Origin: Copromyces sp. CBS 386.78
Taxonomy: Eukaryota > Ascomycota > Sordariomycetes > Sordariales > Sordariaceae
NCBI GenBank assembly: GCA_030685235.1
Contig: MU839106.1
Span: 124,001-188,000, forward strand
DNA: 64,000 bases
Reading direction: 5' to 3'
Below the pieces are notes generated by a model. It did no database searches, was not told the DNA's origin, and worked only from the letters and a program-made list of their open reading frames with translations. Positions within the stretch are counted from its first letter, which is position 1, and every line of letters starts with the position of its first letter. The position numbers and the translations under genes were made by a program. Below, piece by piece: positions 1 to 11,527 of this stretch.

Positions 1-65
1 TTCTCCATCAGTTACCTACCATAGTGTACTTCTTTCACCAGCCTTTCCCTTCCACTACACACACT

Positions 66-562
66 TTCTTTACACACATCCGTCCGGCAAGCCTGGTCCT
101 TCCGGTCTCGAGTCCACGACCGGGAGGGCTATGGCCAGATCGCAAGGAAATCCCACACGCCGAAGAATAATGTATCGTGTCTCCAGTGATGCAAAGATCT
201 GTGTCCCAAAAACATCGACGATCAAGTTTCCTTCGTCGTATGGAATAAACAGTTCTTACATTTCCCCATTTATCACTTTATCTCTCTCCCTGGCTGGTGA
301 GTACTGAGAAACTGGAGTTCTGGGGGTGCACATCTTACACACTTGTCCGGCAAGCCCAGTCCTCGCGGTCTAAAGTCCACGACCAGGAGGGCTGTAGGAC
401 CCTAGACCATAGCAACCATGCCGAAGAAAAACGTGTCGTTGTCTCCAGTGATACAGAGATCTGTAAATTTTACATCGGCGATCAAGTTTCCTTCGTCGAA
501 TGGAATCCCAGTTCTTACATTCACCCGTCCACTTCCCCATTTTGTCATTCCTCTCCTGGCTG
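66..562. repeat. Diverged direct tandem duplication, two copies of about 230 bp
   Basis: Copy 1 (about 66-296) and copy 2 (about 329-562) share many blocks in the same order, including GTCCGGCAAGCC, GTCCACGACC, GTCTCCAGTGAT, GATCAAGTTTCCTTCGTCG and TCCTGGCTG-like ends. The offset is 263-266 bp. Substitutions and small indels separate the copies, so the duplication is old. No reading frame is shared convincingly, so it is treated as non-coding. Confidence 0.75.
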
Positions 563-3500
563 TTGAGGATCTGGGGGAACAAACAGCATTTGCTTCAATG
601 ATGAAAACCCTTGATACACAACCAGTGAAACAACCACTCGCTCACAAGGCGAGAAGGGGGTTCATGAACACCATACTGAAAAGAATCTGATATGAAGCAA
701 GTGCTTGGACTGCTGCGAATGATCGACGCATTGGGTTGGAAGAGCAGATGCTAACACTTGATTGCAACGCAATAGAAGACGACTGCCCAATGCCCAACGA
801 CAACTGCCCCCGGTAGACTCAACTGCAGTCCCGGCCGAGACGGCGATGCAGTTACATGGCCATCACAACTGCAACGGGCGACCTTCGATGCATCAGTTCT
901 CTTTCTTCAGCAAAAGGGCATGTTTATGTAGTTGTAACGGAAGAGGAGGAATGAAAACCAGGGCAGCCTAGAGATACTGGAGGGTAGTGCCAATGAAGAA
1001 TAGAGCAATGCCAATGCTATCACAGCCAACAAGGAATTAGTAGTGTCCCAGTAGCGGTGTTCGAGGTCAGACGGTACCAGGAAGTTAACTTTCGTTTAAA
1101 CCTCTAGTGTGCCCGACGACCGAACAGCCCTGCCCCGGCGGATTTCATGATGAGCACCCTGCCATATGACTACTCCCGAGTTGCTTCGGGACTATGAAGG
1201 TAAATATTGCCTGAATCTGATAGTAACGGCATCACCACTTGATTGTAGCACTTCCTCTCCTTTGGGAGGACGCTGCTAACAGAGAATACTTTCTCTCGGT
1301 AAGGCTTCTCGACCATCACTCGGGCCCTTGGTCCTGGCTACTGTCATCAGCCAGCACCATAGCTTGATACTAAGCAGAGAACTTCCCGCTAGAGTAGAGA
1401 CTTGCTCCATAATGAATACCTCTGCAATCCACATGTGAACCAAACGGCTGATGATGACGGGCAAATAAACCAAGATCTGAGAGCAAAACGAATATGCGTG
1501 TCCTTGTAGACCACCGTATCCTTGGGAAGTACGGATGCTAACCGTGTTTAACCACGGTTGAAGCAGGACTCGTCACCTGTGTAGGCGGCTGGAACACTTG
1601 CTCGGAGCAATGCTCCAAGCTTGAAGCCCTACCCATTAGGCCCGGGATACGTGAGTTGGAACAGAGCTGCGGCATTTTGGAATATTCAACCAGGGAAGAC
1701 TAGTTGGACAGGGAAAGCAGGCTGGCTAGGGTAGATAAATCGAGATGGGAAAGGCTTCGTGAGAAGGGCGTCATCTTGATGCTGGATGGACATGCGAGTG
1801 AACCCTTGGGCTGTGGAATGAAGATGTCTCTCCCGGTCCGAGCTTTCATGCGGGATCTTTGTGAAAATGTCCCTGTATGGATTTGAAGGAGTAGGTAAAG
1901 CATGAATACAGGAGGCTGGTGACGAGAGGGGATAACTGTGCAAACTCTAAGCATTGATGGGCATGGACGTGGCAGCATGGCTTGGGGGGTTGATGATGTG
2001 GGTGAAACATCGTCGCTGATGTGTTGTATCGATAGCTGGGCTACTGGGCGTGAAGTGACAGGCAGGAACGGTCGACGAAATAAAGATAAATATGACGGAT
2101 ATAGAGGATGGAATCGGTGAGTGGTGTTTTGGTGCTTTGGATGTTCAATTTCGTGAACTTGCTTGAACGAGGTTGACATTGAAGTTGCAAATTCGGATGC
2201 AGTGCAGCGAGTGATTGAGCCTCGGTTGGGTACGAGAGGACGTGCAATTGGGTTGTACTGTCGCTAATCTGCTATCTGTTCTGCACTCTTAGCTAGCAGG
2301 AATCTGTTAGTGTACCAACCGTATCTTAACTACCACTCCTGCCCGTATGGTCCGTGCAACACCGCTTCCTGTGCCTGCCGAGCCCTGCGTGCCGCGCCCC
2401 TTTCCTGTCCCGTCTTGTCATTTCTCCCACTCCCGTCGGTCGCACTCACCGGCCGTTCTCGGTCACCCACACAGCGGACATGTCGAGTGAGCGGCAAATT
2501 CCATTCTTAGAAGCACAGATCACACCCTTATCGTGACAGCACAACCAAGATCTACAAGACAACCACCACACGAAGGAGGCAGTGCTGAGTGCTGACTGAC
2601 ATTTGAACATGGAATTGGAAGGGGTGAAGATCGCGCCAATCATTCGTCTCCTGTTGATCCGTGGATTGGGTGGTCAGGACATTTTGTGGAATTTGGGGGC
2701 AAAGGAAAAGCGACAGGTTCAGCAAGAGCCACCAGAGATTTTCTTAGCGAGCAGGCGACAATTGACAAAAAGAGTGCCAGAGGGCGCCAGGACAGAGGGC
2801 CTTTTGATTTGATTCTAGAACACAAAGTTGAAGCATGAAACTTGGCCCGCTGTTTCGGGTGCTGGCATCCGGATATCATTTCGGTTTGGAAGCAAAACAC
2901 TGCACGTTGACATGGAAGTCGACAACAAGCTTCCACTCCGTCTTGGTGCTTCACCTAATAACCGTCAAACTGTGTGGACACTCGACACAGGTTTCAAACG
3001 GGTGGCACTGCGCTTACACTGCAGAAAGCTGGGGTTTTGAAAGTTCGAGATTGAGCGATCAAGATATCGGGGTGGGCGCTTGTATTGGTGTAACGACTGG
3101 CGGTGGGCGGGTTGTTGAAGCTCAATTTAAGATGAATTGAGTTTGGACCATCTACCCTGGAGTTTGCAATTGCTCTCGGGAATTCAGTCATGTCAGAGTA
3201 GGATTCTATCATTCGAGGAGCCGTCTTCAAAGCCAAAATAGAAGACAGGCAAAATCAGCATCCCGTCTTGGGAAACCGGCTGATATCGAACGAATGCACC
3301 ATCATCGAAGTTGACGTCGTCGTGCATCAATTAACATGCTCAACATCGCAGAACCAAAGACAAACATCGAATTGAATTCGAGTGTGGGAACAACAAGTTG
3401 GCCAAAGAGTTGTGCGCCAAGCTGCCAAGCTGCCAAGGTTTCCAGGAGACAGTTACCCCTAATGCGCCAAGCCGGCTCCACTGCAACCAAGCTCACACCA

Positions 3501-5428
3501 AGCAAAGCGGGACCCGCTCGAAACCCGCAAAGCCCGCTGAGCCGAGAAGGCGTCGTCGATCAACCAAGCCTTTCTTTGCCAAATCCAAGCAGTTGCTTGT
3601 CGACGACAAGACGGGAAGGAAGGCTTGTCGATCTCGCGAATTCTGAATGACAAGAGATCTATCTATCTCTTGGAAAGGCTTCGGTTGACGACAAACGAGG
3701 CGTTTTGGCGATGGGTGTATGCTTCCCATCGGCTCTCGTGGGAAATACGAACAGAGCATTGGATAGCATGACAGCGAGAGAGGAAACGGAATAGCCGGGA
3801 AATTGAACGTCGGGGAAACTGGGTGGCTGCCAATTCCGCTCTCTGGGGACTGCGAAGTGCGATTGAACGTGCCAGAAATTGGGGTCCCGACTCCGCCTTC
3901 CTACCCTGCGTCTGTGCCGCTGATGTGAGCGCCAAACGAGAAAACAGAGATGCGCGCTTTGAATGAAAACGAAAGCATTGACGGTAAAAGTGATGAACGT
4001 CAATCGCCCACAAGGGAAACATGTTCATCCATCATCATTCATCCCATATCCCCCCTCCCTGTGGCCCCTATCCCCATCAACTGAACTGCTTGAAATGGCA
4101 GGCCGGCGAATCGGTGGCGTCGGACATTCCGTCCTCTTCTGGACGGCCGTGTCACGTGTTATCGGCGGTACCATCGAGTCGCTACAACTTCTTCCTTCAA
4201 GGGTTCAATGATCTGTCGATGTCAGCCAGCAATCGAACCCCTGATGTGCTCGCTCGGTTGTGTCCACAAAGTTACCTAGTTGCTCGTCTGCCCCAGGCTC
4301 GGCACTGATTCCAGACGAAAGGGTCCTGTCCTCTGGAGACGAGTCCACACATTGGCAACAGGCGAAATGAAGATGGCACACTGACACTGCAACGATGCGA
4401 TGGCGGTCAACGAACGGACGGCCTTTTGAATCTTGTCAACATGGTGATGCACACGGGATTTACATGTGTGTTCCTTGCATTAACATTGAATTTCGATGGA
4501 ATGTATCACGGCAGTTGTCCCGCAAGTTCCGTTTCCCGGCCAAACAAGCCGTGTGTGGCTGGCTCCCGCATGAGAACAACAATCCAATTGTGTACGTAGG
4601 TTCCTGTGCTTCCAGAGATCGGGCACGAGAGACGACCGGGCAGTGACAACCGAAGCACAGCGTCTCTCAAACACCCCTCAACCACTGTCTGATCATCCCT
4701 GCGTTTACGAATTTCCTACATGCGACGAAACCCACTTCACCAGACGAACCCACTCCTCGGTGTCGAGTTCATCTCTCACTGTGCCTGTGTGGCGCACTGG
4801 AAACTTCCCAAAAAGGGTGCAAAATGGTTGGCCTGAGTTCTACGACACAGAAATTGACAGTGTGATGAACGAATCATCGAATTCTGTGTGGTCGTTGCCC
4901 TCAATTACTTGGCCCCTTCCACTATGTACATCGTCTGCTGCAGCGTTCCTGAACGAATGTCTCGTTGCTGGGGTTCATGACCCACTCCCCACCACACCGG
5001 CCAAGCATGGACCCACAACGATACGCACACTGACGCACAGACCAGTCTCCATTTCCACGGCTTCCCAATCTCCGTCGCCTTCTTCTATCCTCCTTTTCCA
5101 CCGCATGTTCCCCCCAAGTCCTGAGCTGTTTCCATTTTTCATTTTCTCCATTTTCACTCCATTCACTTTTACTCTCTCACTCCTGCCCATCCACCACTAA
5201 TCACCATAGAAGGGGGCTCATCACATCATAGAGGTCTTTCGCTACTGCCTCTTTTGTTCTATCTCTTCCCACACTCTTTATACCACATTTTACACGATAC
5301 ATTCGGCCGACTGCTGGAGGATAATTCCCGACACTCTTGCGCCGTATCTTCACCCACTTTCTGTACCGAATAGACCACAACGAACACGGCCTTAATCATC
5401 AACTTCGAAACAATCACACACAGCAAAA
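563..5428. other. Long stretch without a recognisable gene
   Basis: Only short overlapping open frames are present on both strands. None shows a known domain, a consistent exon chain or a signal peptide with a plausible mature part. The longest frame, 4643-5200 (+), is low in complexity towards its end and lies in the promoter and leader of the GH72 gene. The last 200 bp are CT-rich, as expected for a fungal promoter and 5' leader. Confidence 0.5.
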
Positions 5429-7122
5429 ATGGTTACTTCTAAAGCGGCCCTTGTTGCGGGCTTGACCCTTGCGAGTCAGGCTTCCGCTGCTCTTCAACCC
5501 ATCGTCATGAAGGTAGGCATACCGTGGCACCTCAGATCACGAAGCGCCGCCTTCAATGCTAACCGCGTTTGAATCCACAGGGCACCAAGTTCTTCTACGA
5601 GAACGGCACCCAGTTCTACATCAAGGGTATTGCCTACCAGCAAGATACTGCTGGCGCTGGCGGCGAGACAACCACCGGTACCTTCCGCGATCCCCTCGCC
5701 GACGAGGAGGCCTGCAAGCGTGATGTTCCCATCATGAAGGCCGCTGGCACCAACGCCATCCGTACCTACGCCATCGATCCTACCGCCGACCACAGCGCCT
5801 GCATGAAGCTCCTCGACGACGCCGGCATCTACGTTATCAGCGATTTGTCCGAGCCCTCCAAGTCCATCAACCGCGACGACCCCCGGTGGGATATCACTCT
5901 CTACAAGCGCTATACCGATGTCATTGATGAGATGAGCAAGTACACCAACGTCATCGGTTTCTTCGCCGGTAACGAGGTATCCAACAATGCCACCAACACC
6001 GACGCTTCTGCTTACGTCAAGGCTGCTGTCCGTGACTCCAAGAACTACATCAAGAAGAACGTCAAGCGCTGGATGGGTGTTGGCTATGCCGCCAACGATG
6101 ACGCCAAGATTCGTGCCGAGATCGCCCACTACTTCAACTGCGGTAACCAGGACGAGGCCATTGACTACTGGGGTTACAACATCTACGAGTGGTGCGGCCA
6201 CAACACCATCAAGGGCTCCGGATACCAGGAGCAGATCGACTTCTTCAAGAACTACTCCATCCCTGTCTTCTTCGCCGAGTACGGTTGCAACATTCCCGAC
6301 GGTGCCGAGGGCCGTCTCTTCGAGGAGACCACCGCTCTTTACTCTGACGCCATGACCGACGTCTTCTCTGGTGGCATCGTTTACATGTACTTCCAGGAGG
6401 AGAACGACTATGGTCTCGTCAACGTCTCCGGCAGCTCCGCCAAGACCCTCAAGAACTACGACAGACTCAAGAAGGCCGTCCTCGGCGCCGATCCCAAGAC
6501 CGTTGATATTGATGCGTACAAGCCCACCAACAAGGCCGCCGAGTGCCCCGATGTCACCTCCAACTGGAAGGTAACTGGCGACGCTCTTCCCCCTACTCCT
6601 GATGAGAAGCTCTGCGAGTGCATGTACAACTCCCTCACCTGCGTTCCCAACAAGAGCCTCAAGCCCACCGCCTACGGTGACCTCTTTGGCGTCGTCTGCG
6701 GCAACGACCCCGCTGCTTGTGCCGGCATCCTCGGCGACACCTCCACTGGTGTCTACGGCTCCTACGCCATGTGCAACTCCCTCCAGCAGCTCGGCTACGT
6801 CATGGACCAGTACTACAAGAACCAGAAGTACGCTTCCCACGCCTGTGACTTCGATGGCCAGGCCTCCACCAACGGCGCCGCTAAGGCCGATCCCACCTGC
6901 TCCGCCGCTCTCCAGAGCGCTGACGCTGCTAACGCGGTCGCTGCTACCGCCACTGCTGGCTCCGGCAACGGTGGTACCGATGGTAGTGCTGCTGCCGCCA
7001 CCTCTAGCTCCTCGTTCGCTTCCCCTGTTGCCATGAAGAGCTTCTTCACCGTTGCTGATATGGCTGTTGGTCTGTACGTTGTCGTCGCCATGGGTGTCGG
7101 TGCCGGTATGGTCATGCTCTAA
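5429..7122 (+). CDS. GPI-anchored 1,3-beta-glucanosyltransferase (GH72 with X8/CBM43 domain, GEL/GAS family)
   Basis: Enzymes of this family cut and rejoin beta-1,3-glucan chains at the outer plasma membrane and cell wall. Exons are 5429-5512 and 5581-7122; the 68-nt intron has a GTAGGC donor, a GCTAAC branch site and a CACAG acceptor. The product is 541 residues. Residues 1-20 form a signal peptide ending in QASA. The GH72 domain follows, with the acid/base Glu160 in GNEVSN and the nucleophile Glu261 in FFAEYGCN, the usual family positions. A Cys-rich X8 module spans about 373-449 (CECMYN to ACDF). The tail is Ser/Ala/Gly-rich and ends in a hydrophobic stretch from about residue 520, as in GPI-anchor signals. 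The X8 module places it in the GH72+ subgroup (GAS1/GEL1-2 type). Which GEL paralogue it is cannot be decided here. Codon use is strongly biased to C-ending codons, suggesting high expression. Confidence 0.95.
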
Positions 7123-9336
7123 GCAAGTCAGCAAGCGAAGGGGAGTCCGCTGGTGGTTGTATACCCAAGAGATAAGGAAGGCATGTATATGGGTGGAAGT
7201 CTTTAGTGTTGGTTAGGTTTTCGTGTGTAATAAATTGATGTCTTACGGTACACCGTCCTGAGCACAAGAAAGCCGTTTGCATATGCTGGCAAGTTTAATG
7301 AGTTTGGTTTGTCTCTTTCTACGGCGCACCGTTTTTCGTTTTCCTTTCTTGTTCGGGAATTGGAAGGATTATCGATACCTTTAGATCTCTTTCTTAAGTT
7401 TGTTTAACAAAAGGAGGGTTGTTTGTTTGTCTCGGCGTGGCAGTCACGACTGCTGGAGCCACTGAGTCATTCTAGGATACCTTTTTTCATATCAAACAAC
7501 GACAGTTGTCGTACACTTTTGTATACATTTGCGTTGTCTTATTGTTCCGTAATGCTATTTGAAGTTCTGGTTAAAAAGTGTCCTTCTTCTGTGTCTTTCT
7601 GTTGCGTGATGCTTGTGCCAGAGGGACACCAGTACTGACTGGCCTTGGTGTCTTGTGCCGGGAGCCGTATCCACGCCATCTCTTAGCAAGCACCCGGCGG
7701 TCTACCTCGTCAACGCTCAACAAGCATCCCATACGGACTTCAGCGAGAGGAAAATTATAAAGTATCCACCAAGTTGTTGGCATTCCATCGTTCCGGTCGG
7801 AGAGGGCAGCCATGCATGCACCCGGGTATGCATGGCGCATGCATGCACATGGCCAGCTTGAGATCTGTCTGCGCTTGTAACCCCATTCAATCCTCATCTC
7901 CCAAGATCTTCGGCCCCGAGATCCTCACCATTCGCCTCGCCGGGCGGTCCCCGGACTCCAGTCGGCGGACGATATAGAAGTAGGTGCCTAAACTCAACGC
8001 CTTGAAGCTATCGGCCTATTTCCGTAGGGCAAGCAGAGGCTAAGAGGCTAATGTTATGTTCGGAAGCCCAGTATGCCAGCAGTAACAGTAAGGAAGTTTA
8101 TATGGCAGTAAGCAACCTGTCAAATCGGACGTAGCCAGCCGCTGGACAACAACCTAAGGCAGGAGGACTTGAACTCTTGAAGTCGTGGGCGAAGGCGGCC
8201 CGCCAAGCCTGGGCATTAATGTCTTGGCTCTTGGCGCCAACATTCCCGTAACGGCCCTGGCCACCTCTCTCGACTGCGAAGGGGCGGTTCGGTTCAATTT
8301 TCTCAAAAATCGTCACTTACCCTGCATTTCCCCATTTCCATCCTCGTCGCCAACTCCCAGCGGCGCCAAGTGACCAAGGGACGGACGGGAAGCTGACCAA
8401 CTGAAATTGACCAACATCGCAAAGTCTGACTGACCAACAACAAACATATTGCATCCAAATCCACTCTGACCACAACAGAAATCAAACATGCAGTGCAGAG
8501 AGGCGCAGGACCACCAAACATAGGTACTACCTTTTTCGTCAACGCTCACTTAGGTACCTCACCAAAATGGGCAACTATCATAGGAATGGGGGAAACCCCG
8601 ATTACAAGTCGATAAGGTATATTCCGATTATGCACACCGACCGTTGAAGCCCTCACAAGCAAGGCCCGCGGCCTGCAATGCAACCCCGATTACGAGAAGT
8701 CGATATATTCCGATTATGCACACCGACCGTTGAAGCCCTCATAAGCAAGGCCCTGCAATGCAACCCCGCGATACGATCCAGCACTTCAACACCACCCACC
8801 ATCACGGAACCCCTCCTCCCTACCTACATGCCCTACAGGCAGCCATCAACAGCAACCATGGCAGCATTATGTTCCCCGCATTTTCGAGCCTTTCGAATAC
8901 GATGGTTCGTGGATATTAGTGGATGTCAGCAGATGGAGGCGCAGAGATCGCTGGCTGCGGAAGCGACGGGAACGGTATGACTGCGGCTCCATGGCTTGGC
9001 CCGAGTCACTTGGCGAAATCATATCATAGAGGTAGGTATGCTGTGACGACCACGAGAGTTGGCAATGCTACAGCCTGGCTTCCACTTGTCAGCAGTGTAA
9101 CACGTCGGTGAATTGCGGTCCCTATCTCGTGTTGAGACTTGGTATCTCGCCGTACCGTGCACATCTAGTACTCCGCCTCCACCATCTGACATTCCTGATC
9201 TCACGAGACGGACGCTATTTCGAGGCAAGTCTGGATGGGATGTAACCATCTTCCCGCGTTCGATCTGACGCGGGGGGAATGTTGTTCTCATCCCACTCGA
9301 TGATATCGGTTCGCGGCTGGGGGTCTTCTGTGTACC
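7123..9336. other. Intergenic region without a recognised gene
   Basis: The first 400 bp look like 3' untranslated sequence of the GH72 gene, including AATAAATTG near 7230. The rest holds only short frames. It contains the 98-bp tandem duplication listed separately and a palindromic GCATGC-rich patch near 7810-7850. Confidence 0.5.
8596..8763. repeat. Tandem duplication with a unit of 70-98 bp
   Basis: Copy 1 is 8596-8693 and copy 2 is 8694-8763. Both begin CCCCGATTAC and share GATTATGCACACCGACCG, TTGAAGCCCTCA and GCAATGCAA in order. Copy 2 is shorter by small internal deletions. A third start, CCCCGCGAT, follows at 8764. The copies are still very similar, so the duplication is fairly recent. 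Confidence 0.85.
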
Positions 9337-9344
9337 TATATAAG
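9337..9344 (+). promoter_or_regulatory. Probable TATA box of the Bys1-domain gene
   Basis: TATATAAG lies 160 bp upstream of the ATG at 9504. It is followed by a CT- and CA-rich leader without upstream ATG codons near the start, the usual layout of a strongly transcribed fungal gene. Confidence 0.55.
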
Positions 9345-9503
9345 GCTCAACCTCCTCGGCTTTCATCCAGTCTCTTCTTCTCATCAGCAACAACACAACA
9401 AGTCCCACATCAAAGACTTTCAACTCAGCTAAAAACCACTCTCTCATCCTCACCAACAACACCCAAACCAAAACACTCAAACCAACCCCAACCAACCACA
9501 AAA

Positions 9504-9989
9504 ATGCAACTCACCACCCTCCTCACCCTCGCCACCGCGGCCGTCTCCCCCGCCCTGGCCACCATGATCCCCAACACCGTCGGCTCAGCCATCGTCAACA
9601 ACAAGTGCGCCTTCCCGGTTACTCTCTGGTCCGTCGGCAGCACCGTCTGCTCGCCCGTGACCCTGCAGGCGGGCACCGGCACCTACGCCGAGCAATTCGT
9701 CAAGGACCCGGTCACGGGCGGCAAGGCGCTCAAGATCACCACCACCGCCGACGGGCTGTACACGGGCGCTCCCGAACTCATCTTCGCGTACTCGCTTGAT
9801 GGAGTCAACATCTGGTATGATCTGTCCAGTGTCTTTGGCCACGCGTTCAAGGGTCACAAGGTCCGTCTGGAGGGCAAGGGGACGGGAAGCTGTGGGGCTA
9901 TTGAGTGGGCGCAGGGAACGCAGCCGGCGGGAAGCCAGACGAAGGTTTGCGGTAGCAAGGGGAATGTTGTGCTTGAGCTTTGCGCTTAG
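9504..9989 (+). CDS. Secreted Bys1-domain (thaumatin-like fold) protein
   Basis: This is a single-exon frame of 161 residues. Residues 1-19 are a classical signal peptide (Thr/Leu/Ala core, then SPALA). The mature part begins with the pattern seen in Bys1 proteins, IVNNKCAFPVTLWSVG, and continues with the APELIFAYSLDGVNIWYDLS block and a conserved C-terminal half with Gly-Ser-Cys and Val-Cys pairs. Five cysteines lie in the mature chain and probably form disulphides. Bys1 was named for a yeast-phase protein of Blastomyces, but homologues are widespread in saprotrophs and their function is unknown. The AAAATG context and the TATA box at 9337 support this start. In-frame sequence continues upstream to 9279, but that part lies across the TATA box and leader and is not credible protein. 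Confidence 0.88.
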   Translation: MQLTTLLTLATAAVSPALATMIPNTVGSAIVNNKCAFPVTLWSVGSTVCSPVTLQAGTGTYAEQFVKDPVTGGKALKITTTADGLYTGAPELIFAYSLDGVNIWYDLSSVFGHAFKGHKVRLEGKGTGSCGAIEWAQGTQPAGSQTKVCGSKGNVVLELCA

Positions 9990-10604
9990 AGCGAGCTAGA
10001 TCCGTGTGTTGTGGAGAGACACAGTCAGATAAGGGACTGGAGAATGGAGGATGGAGGATGGAGGACATACTGGATCTAATACGGCTGGCTTTACATACCT
10101 ATGAGGAAAGGAATGGAAGCTTCATGAAGAGGGCCGGCAGAAGGCTTGGACAAAAGACGACTTGTGGCATAAAGGATGGAGGATCTGGATGAAGAAACGA
10201 CTCTGGATACATGTACATGTTGTTTCCAATAACGAATAGCACACGAAACTTAAAGACAACAAATCACGAAACCCTCATGCCTAAAACCATGTCCTCTACC
10301 AACATTATACTCCAACATCACGCATCATTCTCCTCCCATCGTCGAGTGTCATCCTCATGCCTCCCTCCGTTCCTTCATCAGACCCTAACCCGCCCGATCC
10401 ACCACCCCAACATGGGACCGCCCGGCATCAATCTTCCACCAAACATCCACAAGTCCACAACAGCAAAACCCTTCACCATCGCCAGCCACCACACAAATTC
10501 ACCTAGGTACATGTACGCACCAGACTTCTTTTTTTTTAACCCAAACCCCCCAGGCCATCCCTTCAAGTTCAAAATTCAACGGCAGCTTGCTTCGTTCAAT
10601 AGCT
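9990..10604. other. 3' flank of the Bys1 gene and intergenic DNA
   Basis: No gene is seen. The stretch has purine-rich repeats with GGAGGATGGAGG (about 10043-10065) and CA/CT-rich DNA from 10260 on. Frames here are low in complexity (His, Pro, Ser, Thr) and are not supported. Confidence 0.4.
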
Positions 10605-10716
10605 GCCCGGCTAGGTACATAGCTCAATCGGTAGAGCGAGCGTGAGACTCTTAATCTCAAGGTTCCATTGTTGTGGGTTATGTTCATTGAACCCAACCAG
10701 ACCCCCACGTCGGGCT
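10605..10716 (+). pseudogene. tRNA-Lys(CUU) relic with four insertions
   Basis: The tRNA parts are clear. The 5' acceptor GCCCGGC pairs with GTCGGGC at 10709-10715. The D-stem pairs as GCTC/GAGC, the anticodon stem-loop is TGAGA CTCTTAA TCTCA with anticodon CTT, and the T-stem is GTGGG/CCCAC. The gene is 112 nt instead of about 73. Extra bases lie between acceptor and D-stem (8 nt), before the anticodon stem (4 nt), in the variable region (8 nt) and in the T-loop (26 nt instead of 7). The first three are flanked by short duplications (TAG, AGCG, GTT). The T-loop insertion destroys the internal B-box, so transcription is unlikely. Fungal tRNA introns occur only after position 37, so these are not introns. 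Confidence 0.75.
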
Positions 10717-11527
10717 CAATTCCCGACAATGTTCCCCTCCGTCCCTTTGGGAACAACATCATCCTTTTGCATCCTTTACTTCCATACGAACTTTCCTTCC
10801 TTTCCGTGTCCTTTCTTGCTCGAGCTGACATCAGGCTGGAATGTTTTGGTTGGCAGATCCAGCCCCTGATTTACCCGGACAAATCACAAAACACATGAAG
10901 CGTTGGAAATGACGAGTGGAAGACCGGCATGGAGGCAGTTCAATGTGGTCGTGGTGAATGCATCCCTCTATTGTGTACCTTAGATAGCGGCCTAGATGTT
11001 CCCGGGGTCTGGCTGGATATATTCGTTGTGCCCGATACCCGTATGGAGGTTCACATGGATAAATCGTTCCAAGAGGAAGACATTCCAGAACACAACATGC
11101 ACCGGCCAAAGAGGGCCGTGAACAGAAGAGAAGGGAGCGACCGACTGGAGCCGAGAGACTTTGATTCGACCAAGTGCAATCGGTTATTCACACTCGTTTT
11201 CCCTTGCCAGTCAACACTGCCTTCTTTGCCGACTTTGTCCAGGGAGCACTTCAAGACACCAGATTCCAAAGGACAGGACAACACTTGCTTTGGTCTTTGA
11301 TTCACTCAGTTGTAGCTAAACTAAATGGAAGAGGTGAGCACAGGAGACAAAGGAAGCGGTAGTCAATGACTTGGTTCTATTGAAGAGGAAAAGAAAAGAA
11401 GAGAACGAGAGAAGAGGACAAAGTCCGACTATATACAGGGTAGCCATGCGTGGATCGCATCTACATTGTGCCAATGAAGCAAGTCATGACGATAGCTCCA
11501 ACCATCGCTGGTTTTCTAACCCTAGTC
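10717..11527. other. Intergenic region without a recognised gene
   Basis: Frames up to 123 codons exist (10929-11300, +) but show no domain, signal or splice pattern. I see nothing further here. Confidence 0.4.

Noticed and set aside
4225..4256. GGGGTTCGATT on the minus strand, resembling a tRNA B-box
   Set aside because: The stem around it does not pair and no A-box lies at the right distance.
4643..5200. 185-codon frame upstream of the GH72 gene
   Set aside because: Low-complexity Ser/Pro/Phe sequence in a CT-rich promoter region; no domain.
5494..7134. A 546-codon frame antisense to the GH72 gene
   Set aside because: It is the shadow of a strongly C-ending codon bias in the GH72 gene; Gly/Val-rich, no domain.
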